Below are positions 1 through 8,500 of a DNA stretch of 14,457 nt, piece by piece. Origin of the DNA: JBBDIO01 sp040880365 (GTDB taxonomy: Bacteria > Chloroflexota > Anaerolineae > Caldilineales > Caldilineaceae); the NCBI GenBank assembly GCA_040880365.1, contig JBBDIO010000227.1:1-14457 (forward strand), given 5' to 3'. A program made the position numbers and the translations under genes. The notes under the pieces were generated by a model. The model made no database searches. It saw only the letters and a program-made list of their open reading frames with translations, and was not told the DNA's origin. The first letter of the stretch is position 1. The number at the start of each line of letters is the position of its first letter.

Positions 1-2
1 GC

Positions 3-1547
3 ACATCCTATGCCGCGTGGACCCAAAATGCACTAGCCGCCTACAATCCGCCTCATCTCACCTGTATGTGGGTGAACGAAGGCGCGTCCAACGGCTATAC
101 CAGCACGCTGCGCCAGGGCGGCGCGCTGGAACTGCGCTTTTTGTGCTGGGCCTATTGGCATTCGGCCACCAATACACAGGCGGCCTTGAAAGCAAATCCT
201 GCGGTGGGTCCGGCGCTCAACGCAGTGGATATGCGCGATATTCTGAATGCTATGCCGCCCAAACCGGGGCAAACGCCCCTGGCATTGGCGCCCGCCTATG
301 AAAAATGGGCATTTGAGATACTCTGCCGGGGTGATTTTGATGCGTTGTGGGAAGACCCCAGCGTCAATTTCGAAAAGCACTGGCCCGCCACCGCCGATGT
401 GCCGACCCTCTTTTCCAGTGCCTGGTACGATTCTTATACGCGTGCCAATCTGGAAAGCTATCTGGGGCTGGCGGCATTGAAGAAAGGACCCTATCACCTG
501 CTGATGGGGCCGTGGACCCACGGCGATACGCCGATTGGCGCGTCGTTTGCGGGCGATGTGGAGTTTGGCCCCAATGCCGCGTTGGACTACAACGCGCTGC
601 GTCTGCGCTGGTTCGATCACTGGCTCAAGGATCGGGAAACAGATCTGACGCAGGCCGCGCCGGTGCACTATTTTGTCATGGGTGGCGGGGATGCCGAGGG
701 CGTGGCCCGGAAAAATCGTGCAGGTCGTTTGCAGCACGGTGGCTTTTGGCAGAGCGGCGAAAGCTGGCCCCCGCCTGCGACGCTCACACCCTACTACCTG
801 CATCCCGGCGGACGGCTGACCACCGAAGTGCCTGGGGCCACGCCCGAAGCTGCGGATGCCGCCACGACCTATCGCTTCGATCCCTTGCACCCGGTGCCCA
901 CGATTGGCGGCAGCGTTTCCAGTCTGGCGCGGCTGGGCGATTTGCCGCCCCACATGGCAGACCCCGACGCGGTGCCAGGTTCGCTGCGCCTGGAGCAGGT
1001 GGTGGCTCCCGGTGGCTTTGACCAGCGTACCCATGCCGGGGTCTTTGGCGCACAGCCGCCCTTTGGCCCGCTGGCGGCGCGCCAGGATGTGCTGGTCTTT
1101 TCGACTGAGCCGCTGGACGCGCCGCTGCGTGTCGTCGGCCCCATCGAAGTGAAGCTGTGGGTGGCGTCCGATGCGCCGGATACGGATTTCACGGCGAAAC
1201 TGGTAGATGTCTACCCGCCCAGCGTGGACTATCCCCAGGGCTATGCGTTGAACATCACCGATGGCATCCAGCGTATGCGTTATCGAGATTCGGATAGTCA
1301 TCCCACGTTTTTGACGCCGGGCGAACGCTATGCGGTCACGATTGTGCTTTATCCCACGGCGAATATTTTTGGCGTCGGACATCGCATTCGGCTGGATATT
1401 TCCAGTTCTAACTTCCCGCGCTTCGATGTGAACCCCAACACCGGCGAACCTTTGGGACAGAATACGCGCACGCAGGTCGCCAACAATACGGTCTGTCACA
1501 ACGCTGTACACTGTTCGCATGTGATGCTGCCCATTGCCGCGCCCTAG
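3..1547 (+). CDS. CocE/NonD family serine hydrolase, 5'-truncated by window edge
   Basis: The reading frame is already open at base 3 and runs 514 codons to a TAG, so the true start lies outside the window. The family is acyl-ester or peptide hydrolases (cocaine esterase, X-Pro dipeptidyl peptidase type). The first residues, TSYAAWTQ, match the nucleophile elbow G-x-S-Y, with the serine codon at 6-8. The acid is the Asp in SAWYDSY (codon 429-431) and the base is the His in GPWTHGD (codon 519-521). Ser-Asp and Asp-His spacings of 141 and 30 residues closely match CocE. The C-terminal third (roughly from base 990) is the beta-sandwich of this family, with the run PLRVVGPIEVKLWVASDAPD and the ending RLDISSSNFPRFDVNPNTG. 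The usual length is 550-620 residues, so little more than the N-terminal strands is missing. All triad residues are present, so it is probably active; the substrate cannot be told from sequence. Confidence 0.93.
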   Translation, partial: TSYAAWTQNALAAYNPPHLTCMWVNEGASNGYTSTLRQGGALELRFLCWAYWHSATNTQAALKANPAVGPALNAVDMRDILNAMPPKPGQTPLALAPAYEKWAFEILCRGDFDALWEDPSVNFEKHWPATADVPTLFSSAWYDSYTRANLESYLGLAALKKGPYHLLMGPWTHGDTPIGASFAGDVEFGPNAALDYNALRLRWFDHWLKDRETDLTQAAPVHYFVMGGGDAEGVARKNRAGRLQHGGFWQSGESWPPPATLTPYYLHPGGRLTTEVPGATPEAADAATTYRFDPLHPVPTIGGSVSSLARLGDLPPHMADPDAVPGSLRLEQVVAPGGFDQRTHAGVFGAQPPFGPLAARQDVLVFSTEPLDAPLRVVGPIEVKLWVASDAPDTDFTAKLVDVYPPSVDYPQGYALNITDGIQRMRYRDSDSHPTFLTPGERYAVTIVLYPTANIFGVGHRIRLDISSSNFPRFDVNPNTGEPLGQNTRTQVANNTVCHNAVHCSHVMLPIAAP

Positions 1548-1552
1548 TGCGC

Positions 1553-1714
1553 GTGCGAAAAATCAGGCGCGTGTGCGAAAAATNNNNNNNNNNNNNNNNN
1601 NNNNNNNNNNNNNNNNNNNNNNNNNNNNNNNNNNNNNNNNNNNNNNNNNNNNNNNNNNNNNNNNNNNNNNNNNNNNNNNNNNNGTGCGAAAAATCAGGCG
1701 CGTGTGCGAAAAAT
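1553..1714. repeat. 20-bp tandem repeat interrupted by assembly gap
   Basis: The unit GTGCGAAAAATCAGGCGCGT occurs once in full plus its first 11 bases at 1553-1583. The same 31 bases occur again at 1684-1714, on the other side of a run of N. At least 1.5 copies are therefore certain on each side. The true copy number is hidden: it could be as low as 1.5 if the two sides are the same bases, or much higher. The array lies between the stop of the CocE-type gene (1545-1547) and the GTG start of the EamA transporter (1744). I see no stem-loop in the unit. Confidence 0.85.
1584..1683. other. Assembly gap of exactly 100 N
   Basis: There are exactly 100 N, the conventional placeholder for a gap of unknown size. 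The last 31 bases before the gap are identical to the first 31 bases after it. The two contigs end in the same sequence, as happens when an assembler breaks at a short tandem repeat. The gap may hold further 20-bp units, or nothing at all if the two ends overlap. No gene can be inferred here; apparent open frames through the N are meaningless. Confidence 0.98.
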
Positions 1715-1743
1715 GAACAATTAAGTGCAGGATGGGGTGACGG

Positions 1744-2604
1744 GTGGCTGCAATCTTTTTTGCTGTGCTGGCGCATGTGGGCTGGGGGGTGGGAGATGTC
1801 TTTGGGGCGGTGGTTTCGCGCAGGATTGGCGGCTATGCGACTACGTTCTGGCTGCTGATCGTGCGCATCCCCGTGCTGGCCTTCTATTTGCCCTTCGACC
1901 GCGATAATCTGGCCGCGCTGACCTGGGAAAGTCTGGGATGGAGCGCGGGGCTGGCATTGGTCGCGCTGGTGGGGGCTGTGCTCTTTTTCGAGGCGCTGCG
2001 CGTGGGCAATGCGTCGCTGGCAGGCACAATTGGCTCGGCGTTTGTGGTGCCCACGGTGCTGCTTTCGGTGATTTTTCTGGGCGAAACGCTGAGCGTGGCG
2101 CAAGCGCTGGCAGTGGCGCTGATCACGGTGGGGCTGGTGGTGACGACGCTGGATGTACGCGTGCTGCGGGCGCGGCAGGTGGTGGTAGATCGGGGGCTGG
2201 TGCTCGCGCTGCTGGCGATGTTGGCACTGGGCGTCTATTTTGCGTTTATCCGGCTGCCGGTGGCGCAGATTGGCTGGTTTTTGCCCGCCTATATCAGTTT
2301 CTTTTTTGCGCCATTGGTGTTGCTGATCATGCGTTTTCGCAAAATCCCCCTGCAATCACCCTTCGCCCGTGGGGTCTGGCGCCCCTTTCTCATTCTGTTC
2401 AGCCTGGCCGCGGTCGCCACCTTTTCCTATAACATTGGCGTCAGTCTGGGCTATACCGCGGTGGTGGCGCCGATTGCCGGTTCGTCGCCGGTAACCTTCG
2501 CCGCGCTTTCGGCATGGATGTTCAAAGAAACCTTGCCCCGCCGTCAGCTCTGGGGGCTGGTGATTACGCTGCTGGGGATTGTGGCCTTGAGTGCGCTGGC
2601 TTGA
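1744..2604 (+). CDS. EamA/DMT family transporter (10 transmembrane helices)
   Basis: This 286-residue inner-membrane protein of the drug/metabolite transporter superfamily is built of two EamA halves of five helices. Hydrophobic segments lie at about 2-21, 34-50, 66-82, 93-112, 117-136, 150-167, 177-197, 214-233, 237-258 and 266-286. The end of each half has the typical pattern: FLGETLSVAQALAVALITVG (111-130) and FKETLPRRQLWGLVITLLGI (260-279), where the Glu after the helix break is a family hallmark. The start is GTG at 1744, because an in-frame stop at 1738-1740 rules out anything earlier. A purine-rich GGATGGGG just upstream could serve as ribosome binding site. Members export amino acids, metabolites or drugs; the substrate cannot be predicted here. 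The 3' end is covered by a short tandem array. Family assignment is secure. Confidence 0.9.
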   Translation: MAAIFFAVLAHVGWGVGDVFGAVVSRRIGGYATTFWLLIVRIPVLAFYLPFDRDNLAALTWESLGWSAGLALVALVGAVLFFEALRVGNASLAGTIGSAFVVPTVLLSVIFLGETLSVAQALAVALITVGLVVTTLDVRVLRARQVVVDRGLVLALLAMLALGVYFAFIRLPVAQIGWFLPAYISFFFAPLVLLIMRFRKIPLQSPFARGVWRPFLILFSLAAVATFSYNIGVSLGYTAVVAPIAGSSPVTFAALSAWMFKETLPRRQLWGLVITLLGIVALSALA

Positions 2605-2628
2605 TGTGTGCGGGCTTGAGGTGCGCTG
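2584..2628. repeat. 15-bp imperfect tandem array (3 copies) across the EamA stop codon
   Basis: Three 15-bp units follow one another: GCCTTGAGTGCGCTG (2584-2598), GCTTGATGTGTGCGG (2599-2613) and GCTTGAGGTGCGCTG (2614-2628). The first encodes the last residues of the transporter, the second carries its TGA stop, and the third lies outside the gene and repeats the GCTTGA. This looks like local duplication of the gene's end. It is imperfect, so older than a fresh slippage event. Confidence 0.6.
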
Positions 2629-2842
2629 TGCAAGAGCGATCCGGCAAATGGCTGTGAGGTATCTGTAGCGGCGTTGCGCGATGGATAGCCCATTTGGTGT
2701 GCGACAAAAGCTGTGCAAATTCTCTTCGGAATGGAAACATGCCAGCACAAATTGGTGCACTGTCACCGCATAGAGGAAAATAAGACCATTCTTGCCCCAG
2801 GAATAGCCAGGATTTTTCTGGCGCTGCCGCTACTTTCACCAG

Positions 2843-3859
2843 ATGGGAACCAGGATGCACCCAGTTGACCACGATTTTTGCACGCGCTACATCGAGCCGC
2901 ATTTGCCCGCCAAAGTTTTCGATGCGCACGCTCACCTCTTTTGCCATGATCATTTCGCCCCCGCCGCCGTGCCTGAATCGGTACAGGCCTTTCCCGCGGT
3001 GGTCGGTTTGGATCTCTATCGAGAGTGGATCGAATGGCTGCATCCCAATCGCAGAACGGTCGGCGGGGTCTTCTTTGGCATGGCCTTTCAGGGGGACCGG
3101 GGTGCGAATGATAGCTTTGTCGCGCAGGAGACGGCGCAGGCCCGCGCCCAGGGCTTTGCCGCATATGGGCAAATGCTCATCGCCCCCGAAATGGATGCCG
3201 ACGCGGTGCGCCACGCGGTGACTGAACAGGGCTTTGTGGGGCTGAAGCCCTATCATCTCATGGCGCAAACCGACGGTCCGAGCTTTCTGGCGCCCATCGA
3301 AGATTACCTTGCCGAGGCGCATGTGGCCGTCGCGCATGAACTGGGGTTGACGATCACGTTGCATATGGTGCGCGACCGCGCGTTGGCAGATCCTGTAAAC
3401 CAGGCGACTATCCGCCGCTATTGCACCGATTATCCCAATATGCGCCTGATTCTGGCGCACGCGGCGCGCGGGTTTAATCCGTGGCATACCATTGAAGGTG
3501 TGGAAGCCCTGCGCGGTTTGGAAAATGTGTGGTGTGATACATCGGCGGTGACCGAAGCGGGCGCGTTCGAGGCGATTGTCGATACGCTGGGCCATGAACG
3601 GCTGCTCTATGGCACAGATTTTCATGTGAGCCACATGCGCGGCCGTTGTATTGCCGTGGGCGATTCGTTTCACTGGCTCTATGCCGATGCCATGAATCTG
3701 GCCGAAAATCACGCCCAGCTGCAACCTGTGCTGGTAGGGCTGGAAGCGTTGCGCAGCCTCTTTCTGGCCTTGCATCGTCTGCGGTTGACGCCGCGCCAGA
3801 TAGACGACATATTTTATGGCAACGCGGCTGCGCTGTGGGGAATCGACGCGCGGGCCTAG
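2843..3859 (+). CDS. Amidohydrolase (amidohydrolase 2 / TIM-barrel metal-dependent hydrolase)
   Basis: This 338-residue cytoplasmic protein of the amidohydrolase_2 type (PF04909-like) includes decarboxylases, lactonases and other metal-dependent hydrolases. The metal-site series is complete and in order: DAHAH (His29, His31) at the end of the first strand, His174 in TLHMVRD, His206 in ILAHAARGF, and Asp259 in LLYGTDFH. A lysine in GLKPYH (Lys135) follows the fourth strand but is not an established ligand. The start is ATG at 2843; a second in-frame ATG at 2855 (giving MHPVDHDF) has a more purine-rich leader (GGGAACCAGG) and is about equally likely. The neighbouring aminotransferase, 226 bp downstream on the same strand, suggests a shared small-molecule pathway, but that is inference. 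Substrate unknown. Confidence 0.88.
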   Translation: MGTRMHPVDHDFCTRYIEPHLPAKVFDAHAHLFCHDHFAPAAVPESVQAFPAVVGLDLYREWIEWLHPNRRTVGGVFFGMAFQGDRGANDSFVAQETAQARAQGFAAYGQMLIAPEMDADAVRHAVTEQGFVGLKPYHLMAQTDGPSFLAPIEDYLAEAHVAVAHELGLTITLHMVRDRALADPVNQATIRRYCTDYPNMRLILAHAARGFNPWHTIEGVEALRGLENVWCDTSAVTEAGAFEAIVDTLGHERLLYGTDFHVSHMRGRCIAVGDSFHWLYADAMNLAENHAQLQPVLVGLEALRSLFLALHRLRLTPRQIDDIFYGNAAALWGIDARA

Positions 3860-3949
3860 CCGGAATCGGACCACCTGTCCGCGCTGCCTGTGCTGTTCCC
3901 TATCCAAATAGAGAAAATCGCCTACTCCTGCATGGGAAGCCGAATGAGG

Positions 3950-3955
3950 TATACT
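3950..3955 (+). promoter_or_regulatory. Possible -10 element upstream of the aminotransferase gene
   Basis: TATACT is a 5/6 match to the sigma-70-type -10 box, in the 226-bp space before the aminotransferase. No convincing -35 box is visible 16-18 bases upstream, so this is a weak candidate only. If real, transcription would start near 3962 and the 16-bp repeat array would lie in the leader RNA. Confidence 0.22.
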
Positions 3956-3979
3956 TGAGGTCGAAGCCAGCACACCAAC

Positions 3980-4027
3980 TCGCGGCCATACTGAATCGCG
4001 GCCATACCGAATCGCAGCCGTATTGAT
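3980..4027. repeat. 16-bp tandem array (3 copies) before the aminotransferase gene
   Basis: The units are TCGCGGCCATACTGAA (3980-3995), TCGCGGCCATACCGAA (3996-4011) and TCGCAGCCGTATTGAT (4012-4027). A decayed partial fourth unit (AGCCGCC) may follow. Copies 1 and 2 differ at one base and copy 3 at four to five. The array ends 58 bp before the ATG of the aminotransferase. A short inverted repeat ATCCC-GACT-GGGAT follows at 4041-4054. Confidence 0.75.
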
Positions 4028-4085
4028 AGCCGCCACCCTAATCCCGACTGGGATCATCACTGTGAGAAAGCAACTTTAGCCGCCT

Positions 4086-5489
4086 ATGACTGCCGCGCAC
4101 GAAGCAAACTCGTCTCGTCACTCGATCCCGGAAGCGCAGCGTTCCGCATCCGATACCCCCTTTCCCAACGTGGAACGGTCGCAAGCCCTCTATGCCCGCG
4201 CCGGGAACCTGATTCCGGGCTGGACGCAGCTCATCTCCCGCCGGGCCGATCAATTTGCAAATGGGGTCAGCCCGCTCTATGCCCAGTGGGCCAAAGGCTC
4301 GCGCTTCATCGATCTGGACGAGAACGAATATATCGACTGGGTGAATGCCGTGGGCGCGGTGATTCTGGGACATGCCGATCCGGTGGTCGATGGCGCGGTG
4401 AAGGCCCAGATCGACCGGGGCAGCATCTATACGCTCAACAGCCCGCTGGAGATTGAGCTGGCCGAGGAGTTGGTCGCGACGCTGCCCAGCGCGGAGATGG
4501 TGCGCTATACCAAAGGCGGCGGAGAGGCGTGTGCTGTGGCGGCGCGCGTTGCCCGCGGCACCACGGGGCGCGACAAGATTCTGATCTGTGGCTATCACGG
4601 CTGGCACGATTGGTATCAGGCGGCCAATTTTGGCGTAGACCCCACCAGCGGCGAATATCCGTTTGCCGGGATCGAACCCATCGGTGTGCCCAAAGGTCTG
4701 GCGGGCACTGTGATTCCGTTCGTCTACGGCGATCTGGCCGATTTGGCCGCGCGGCTGGAAGAAAATCAGGGCGAAGTCGCCGCCATCATGATGGAACCGG
4801 CCCGCACGCAACTGCCCCCGCCCGGCTATCTGGAAGGGGTGCGCGCGCTGGCCGACCGCCATGCTGTGCTGTTAATTTTTGATGAAGTCTCGTGCGGCTG
4901 GCGGCAGGCAATCGGCGGGATTCAGGAGATCGCGGGCGTGACCCCGGATATGACCGTGGTCGCCAAAGCTATGTCCAATGGCTATCCGCTGGGCGCGGTG
5001 GTGGGCAGTCGGGCGGTGATGGAGCCTGCCGCGCGCATGTTCATCTCCAGTTCCTATTGGAGCGATAATGTGGGGCTGGTGGCAGGTCTGACGACGATTC
5101 GCGAACTCAAGCGACGCGATGGACCGGCGCGTTTCGACGCGATTGGCGAAAAGCTGCGCGTCGCACTGAACCAGGCGTTTGTGGCCGCGGGGCTGGGAGG
5201 CCAATGCGTGGGCCTATCGAGCAATCCGGTGGTCAGTATCGATACGCCGCCGCATGTGGACGCCCGACTGATAGCCACGCTCTTTATTCAGGAGATGGCG
5301 CGCCGGCGCATCCATACTTATATGGCGTTCAAAGCCACATTGGCGCACACTGATCTGGATATTGAGGAAACCGCCGAAGCCGCGGCCGCGGCCTTTGGCG
5401 TGATTAAACGCGGTCTGGAGAATGATGCGCTAGACCGCTTGTTGGTTGTCGATCTCAAAAAAGAACCGTTCCGGCGGCTGGTGATCTGA
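4086..5489 (+). CDS. Class-III PLP-dependent aminotransferase (glutamate-1-semialdehyde aminomutase-like)
   Basis: This 467-residue cytosolic fold-type I PLP enzyme resembles HemL over most of its length. The Schiff-base lysine is Lys294 in VVAKAMSNGYPLGAVVG, and Asp266 in LLIFDEVSCGW binds the pyridine nitrogen. The phosphate-binding region is KGGGEACAVAARVARGTTGR (143-162), followed by GYHGWHDWY (169-177), which stacks on the cofactor. The N-terminal segment NLIPGWTQLI (41-50) replaces the PGGVNSPVR type of genuine HemL, and the lysine loop differs from HemL's GGGLPVGA. It is therefore more likely a related omega- or sugar/amino-acid aminotransferase than the haem enzyme. The start is ATG at 4086; a weak GAGAAAG sits 15 bases upstream. 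Only 50 bp separate it from the next gene. Fold and cofactor are certain, substrate open. Confidence 0.87.
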   Translation: MTAAHEANSSRHSIPEAQRSASDTPFPNVERSQALYARAGNLIPGWTQLISRRADQFANGVSPLYAQWAKGSRFIDLDENEYIDWVNAVGAVILGHADPVVDGAVKAQIDRGSIYTLNSPLEIELAEELVATLPSAEMVRYTKGGGEACAVAARVARGTTGRDKILICGYHGWHDWYQAANFGVDPTSGEYPFAGIEPIGVPKGLAGTVIPFVYGDLADLAARLEENQGEVAAIMMEPARTQLPPPGYLEGVRALADRHAVLLIFDEVSCGWRQAIGGIQEIAGVTPDMTVVAKAMSNGYPLGAVVGSRAVMEPAARMFISSSYWSDNVGLVAGLTTIRELKRRDGPARFDAIGEKLRVALNQAFVAAGLGGQCVGLSSNPVVSIDTPPHVDARLIATLFIQEMARRRIHTYMAFKATLAHTDLDIEETAEAAAAAFGVIKRGLENDALDRLLVVDLKKEPFRRLVI

Positions 5490-5539
5490 TGCGCGTGCAG
5501 CAGCGCAGACTGATTTCCCTTTGCGGACAGTAAATATTC

Positions 5540-8500
5540 ATGGCGAAGCAAATCCTGGTAAAGCAAATCCTGGCGAAGCAGTGGTCAAATTCTATGCAGA
5601 CACGATTATTTCGCTCGTTCTGGCGCGGGCCTGCGCTGGATAAATACTCTCTCGGTAAAGCCGGCCTCGTTAAAGTGGGCTTGGGTGCAGTTGTATTGTG
5701 CATTCTGCTGGCTGGTATCCGCGTGCCGAGTGTCGTTGCCCAGGCGGCGGTGACACCTGAAATTTTGACGCGGGGACCGTCTACTCTTTATACCGACCAG
5801 CAGAATCCGGTGGCGGTGGAACGCATTGTCGTGCGCGTGCCCGCCTATCGCGCGGCGTCGCGCGCCGTAGAAGGCAGCCGTGACGCCGAGACACGCGCGG
5901 GCGCGGTCACGCTTTCGGTGTGGCGTGTGTCCGGCCACGCAGGGGCGACAACGCCCCCCATCTATGTCTTGCCCGACTGGTCGGCGCGCGGTGTGGCCGA
6001 CTCTGCCGCACGCGAGGAATTGCTGGCCGCAGCCGCGGTCTTTGGCCCCGAGGCAGATATCTATCTGGTAGAACCGCGCGGGATAGGCGATGCGGAAGCA
6101 AATTATCTCTGCCCCGGCACGTTCAGCGCGCCTCTGAGCCGTAGCGTCGACCGCAATGAGTTGACGCAGTTGACCGCGCGCTATCTGGCCGATTGTCTGC
6201 GCTGGTGGCGCGAGGCGGGCATGGACGTGGCTGCGTTTACGCTAGAGGCGATGGCAGGCGATGTGAGCGACGTGGCGCTGCTCCTGGAACATGACGACAT
6301 CCACGCGGTGGGCGTGGGCATGGGCGCACTGGTTGCGCTGCACGCGGCGCAGATCGAAGATACGCCGCTGGCGCGGGCCATTTTGCTGCGCCCGCCCGGA
6401 TTGCGTTCGCCCGTGCTCAGCCCGCAGGGGTTGGATGAACTGCTGGGCGCGCTGGCCCGGCGCGCGGCGGTCGCACCGTCGCTCTATAGTCTGGTGCCCG
6501 ATTTGGAGGGGCTGGTGGATCGGGTGACCGCCCGTCTGACCGCGGCGCCGGTTGCCGCGACGGTGGTTGACCCTGTGACCGGGCAAACTGAGGTGATTGC
6601 GCTGGGCGTGGATGATTTGCAGATGGCCGTGGGCGCTGCACTTGCCGCGGGGGAAGCCAATTCTGTGCCCTTGCGCCTTTTTGAAATGGTGCAGGGCGAC
6701 TTTCGCTGGCTGGGCGAGCAGGCATTGGTGCACCGGCGCGCGGTCCAATACGATCTGGCGGCGGTGGCTGCGCTTTGTTTTGCCGAACCGGATGCCACGG
6801 CCCTGGAAACTTTGCAGGCCCAGGCCGCTGAGGCTGTGCTGGGCTGGGGCGCATTTCAACTGATCGACGACGCCTGCGATCCGTTGCGACCGCTGGCCCA
6901 GACCGAAGGCGTGAGCACGCCTGCCATCGACTTTGAGCTTGTCGAGACGCCGCTGCTGTTTGTGACAGGCGATCTGGATGGGCGAACGGCTACGATTGAG
7001 GTCAACACTCTGGCAACGCGCCATCTGGTTGTCGATGACTTGCTCATCGACAACTGGGCGGGCCGCCTGGATAGTGACTTTTTGCGCCAGGCGACGCCCA
7101 TTCTGCGCGACTTTTTGGCCGATGACTACGAGGCCATTCCCCTGGTTGCCACTGCGCTGGAATTCGATGCGCTCACCGCGCGGCCCTTTACTCTGCCTGC
7201 CTGGCAAGCGGAGTATTATCCCAATCGCGATCTCACCGGCGACCCGGTGTTGGCGCGCACCGATGCCGCCATTGATTTTGAATGGGGCGCGGACCCGCCC
7301 GATCCCAGCCTGGTGGGCGATGCGTTTTCGGCGCGCTGGTCGCAGCAGGTAGAATTGCCCGCCGGTATCTATCGGTTCTATGCGTGGAGCGACGACGGCG
7401 CGCGCCTGTGGATCGACAATGTGCTGGTGCTGGATGCGTGGCAGGAAGGCCCACTGCGCGTGTATCGCGCAGATGTGAACCTGGTACAGGGGCTGCACGA
7501 TATTCGCTATGAGTATTTTGACGCGGGCGGCAATGCGCTGGCCCGCTTGCGTACGGCCTATGTCACTGCCTATCCCGACTGGGTGGCGGCCTATTATCCC
7601 AATATAGATTTGGCCGGTGAGCCGGTGGTGGTGCGCAACGAGACGACGCCCAACGCGTTTTGGGGCGCAGGCGCGCCTGCACCGGGTGTGCCCGCGGGCA
7701 ATTTTTCGGCGCGCTGGACTTCGCAACAAGTTTTGGAACCGGGCGCGTATGCCTTCCGGGTGACTGCCAATGGCGGAGTGCGGCTCTATGTGAACGAAGA
7801 GCTGGTGATTGATGCGTGGGAGAACGTGGGGCGGCGTCTGTTAGAGGCGAACCGGCTGATTGCGGGCGACGGGCCGACCGAGTTGCGGCTGGAATACTTT
7901 GTGGTAGGCGGCGCGGCCGAATTGAGCGCACGCTGGTTGCAGCGACCTGCACCCGTAGGCCCCCAGCTTGTGGTGCGCGGTCCGACCCGTGCGCTGACCA
8001 CCGCGCCCATGACCATGACTGCGGATATTACACCCGAAGGCAGCCGTCAGGTGACGGGGATTCTGTGGGATATGGGCGACAGCACGCAATATACCGAAGA
8101 AGATATTACCCACAGCTATCGCGCACCGGGTATCTATGATATTACCCTGGTGGTCACCGACAGCGCGGGCATTGTGGGCGGCATTTCGCGCCAGGTGCGC
8201 ATCGACGACGAAACCGTCGCGCCCGAAACGGCACGCGGGCCGCTGGTGGCGTTGGCAGGGCCTACGGTCGTGGAAGCCGATGCGGTGGTCGATTTCGACG
8301 CCGGCGGCTCGCTGGCTCTGAACCCGATTGTGCGCTATCGCTGGGAATTTGGCGATGGAACGGTTAGCGATGCCGCGTGGGTGCAAAAAGTCTTTGAACG
8401 CCCCGGTGTATACAATGTGCGTTTGCGTCTGGAAGATGATGAAGGGTTGACGGCAAGCCGCAGCCAACTGGTATTGGTGTTGGCCCAGCCGCGCGTGCTG

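Noticed and set aside
33..1520. 495-codon open frame on the minus strand
   Set aside because: It is fully antisense to the CocE-type gene, which has triad motifs and family sequence. The antisense translation is rich in Arg, His and Gln with no recognisable domain, typical of a shadow frame in GC-rich DNA.
1553..1714. Possible CRISPR array
   Set aside because: The units are contiguous 20-bp tandem copies without spacers, and there are no cas genes in the window.
1534..1858. Open frames running through the N run
   Set aside because: They exist only because N codons are not read as stops; the sequence in the gap is unknown.
4041..4054. Inverted repeat ATCCC-GACT-GGGAT before the aminotransferase
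   Set aside because: The stem has only five pairs, and no T-tract or known operator pattern is present. A chance occurrence is likely.
2564..4060. 498-codon open frame on the minus strand
   Set aside because: It is antisense to the amidohydrolase, which has a complete metal site. The translation looks like shadow coding with no motif.
5490..5539. Possible terminator or promoter between the aminotransferase and the secreted-protein gene
   Set aside because: There is only a five-pair TGCGC/GCGCA match without a T-tract. The short gap fits co-transcription better.
6242..7729. 495-codon open frame on the minus strand inside the secreted-protein gene
   Set aside because: The plus strand carries hydrolase-like and PA14 sequence over this range; the antisense product is Arg/His/Gln-rich and featureless.
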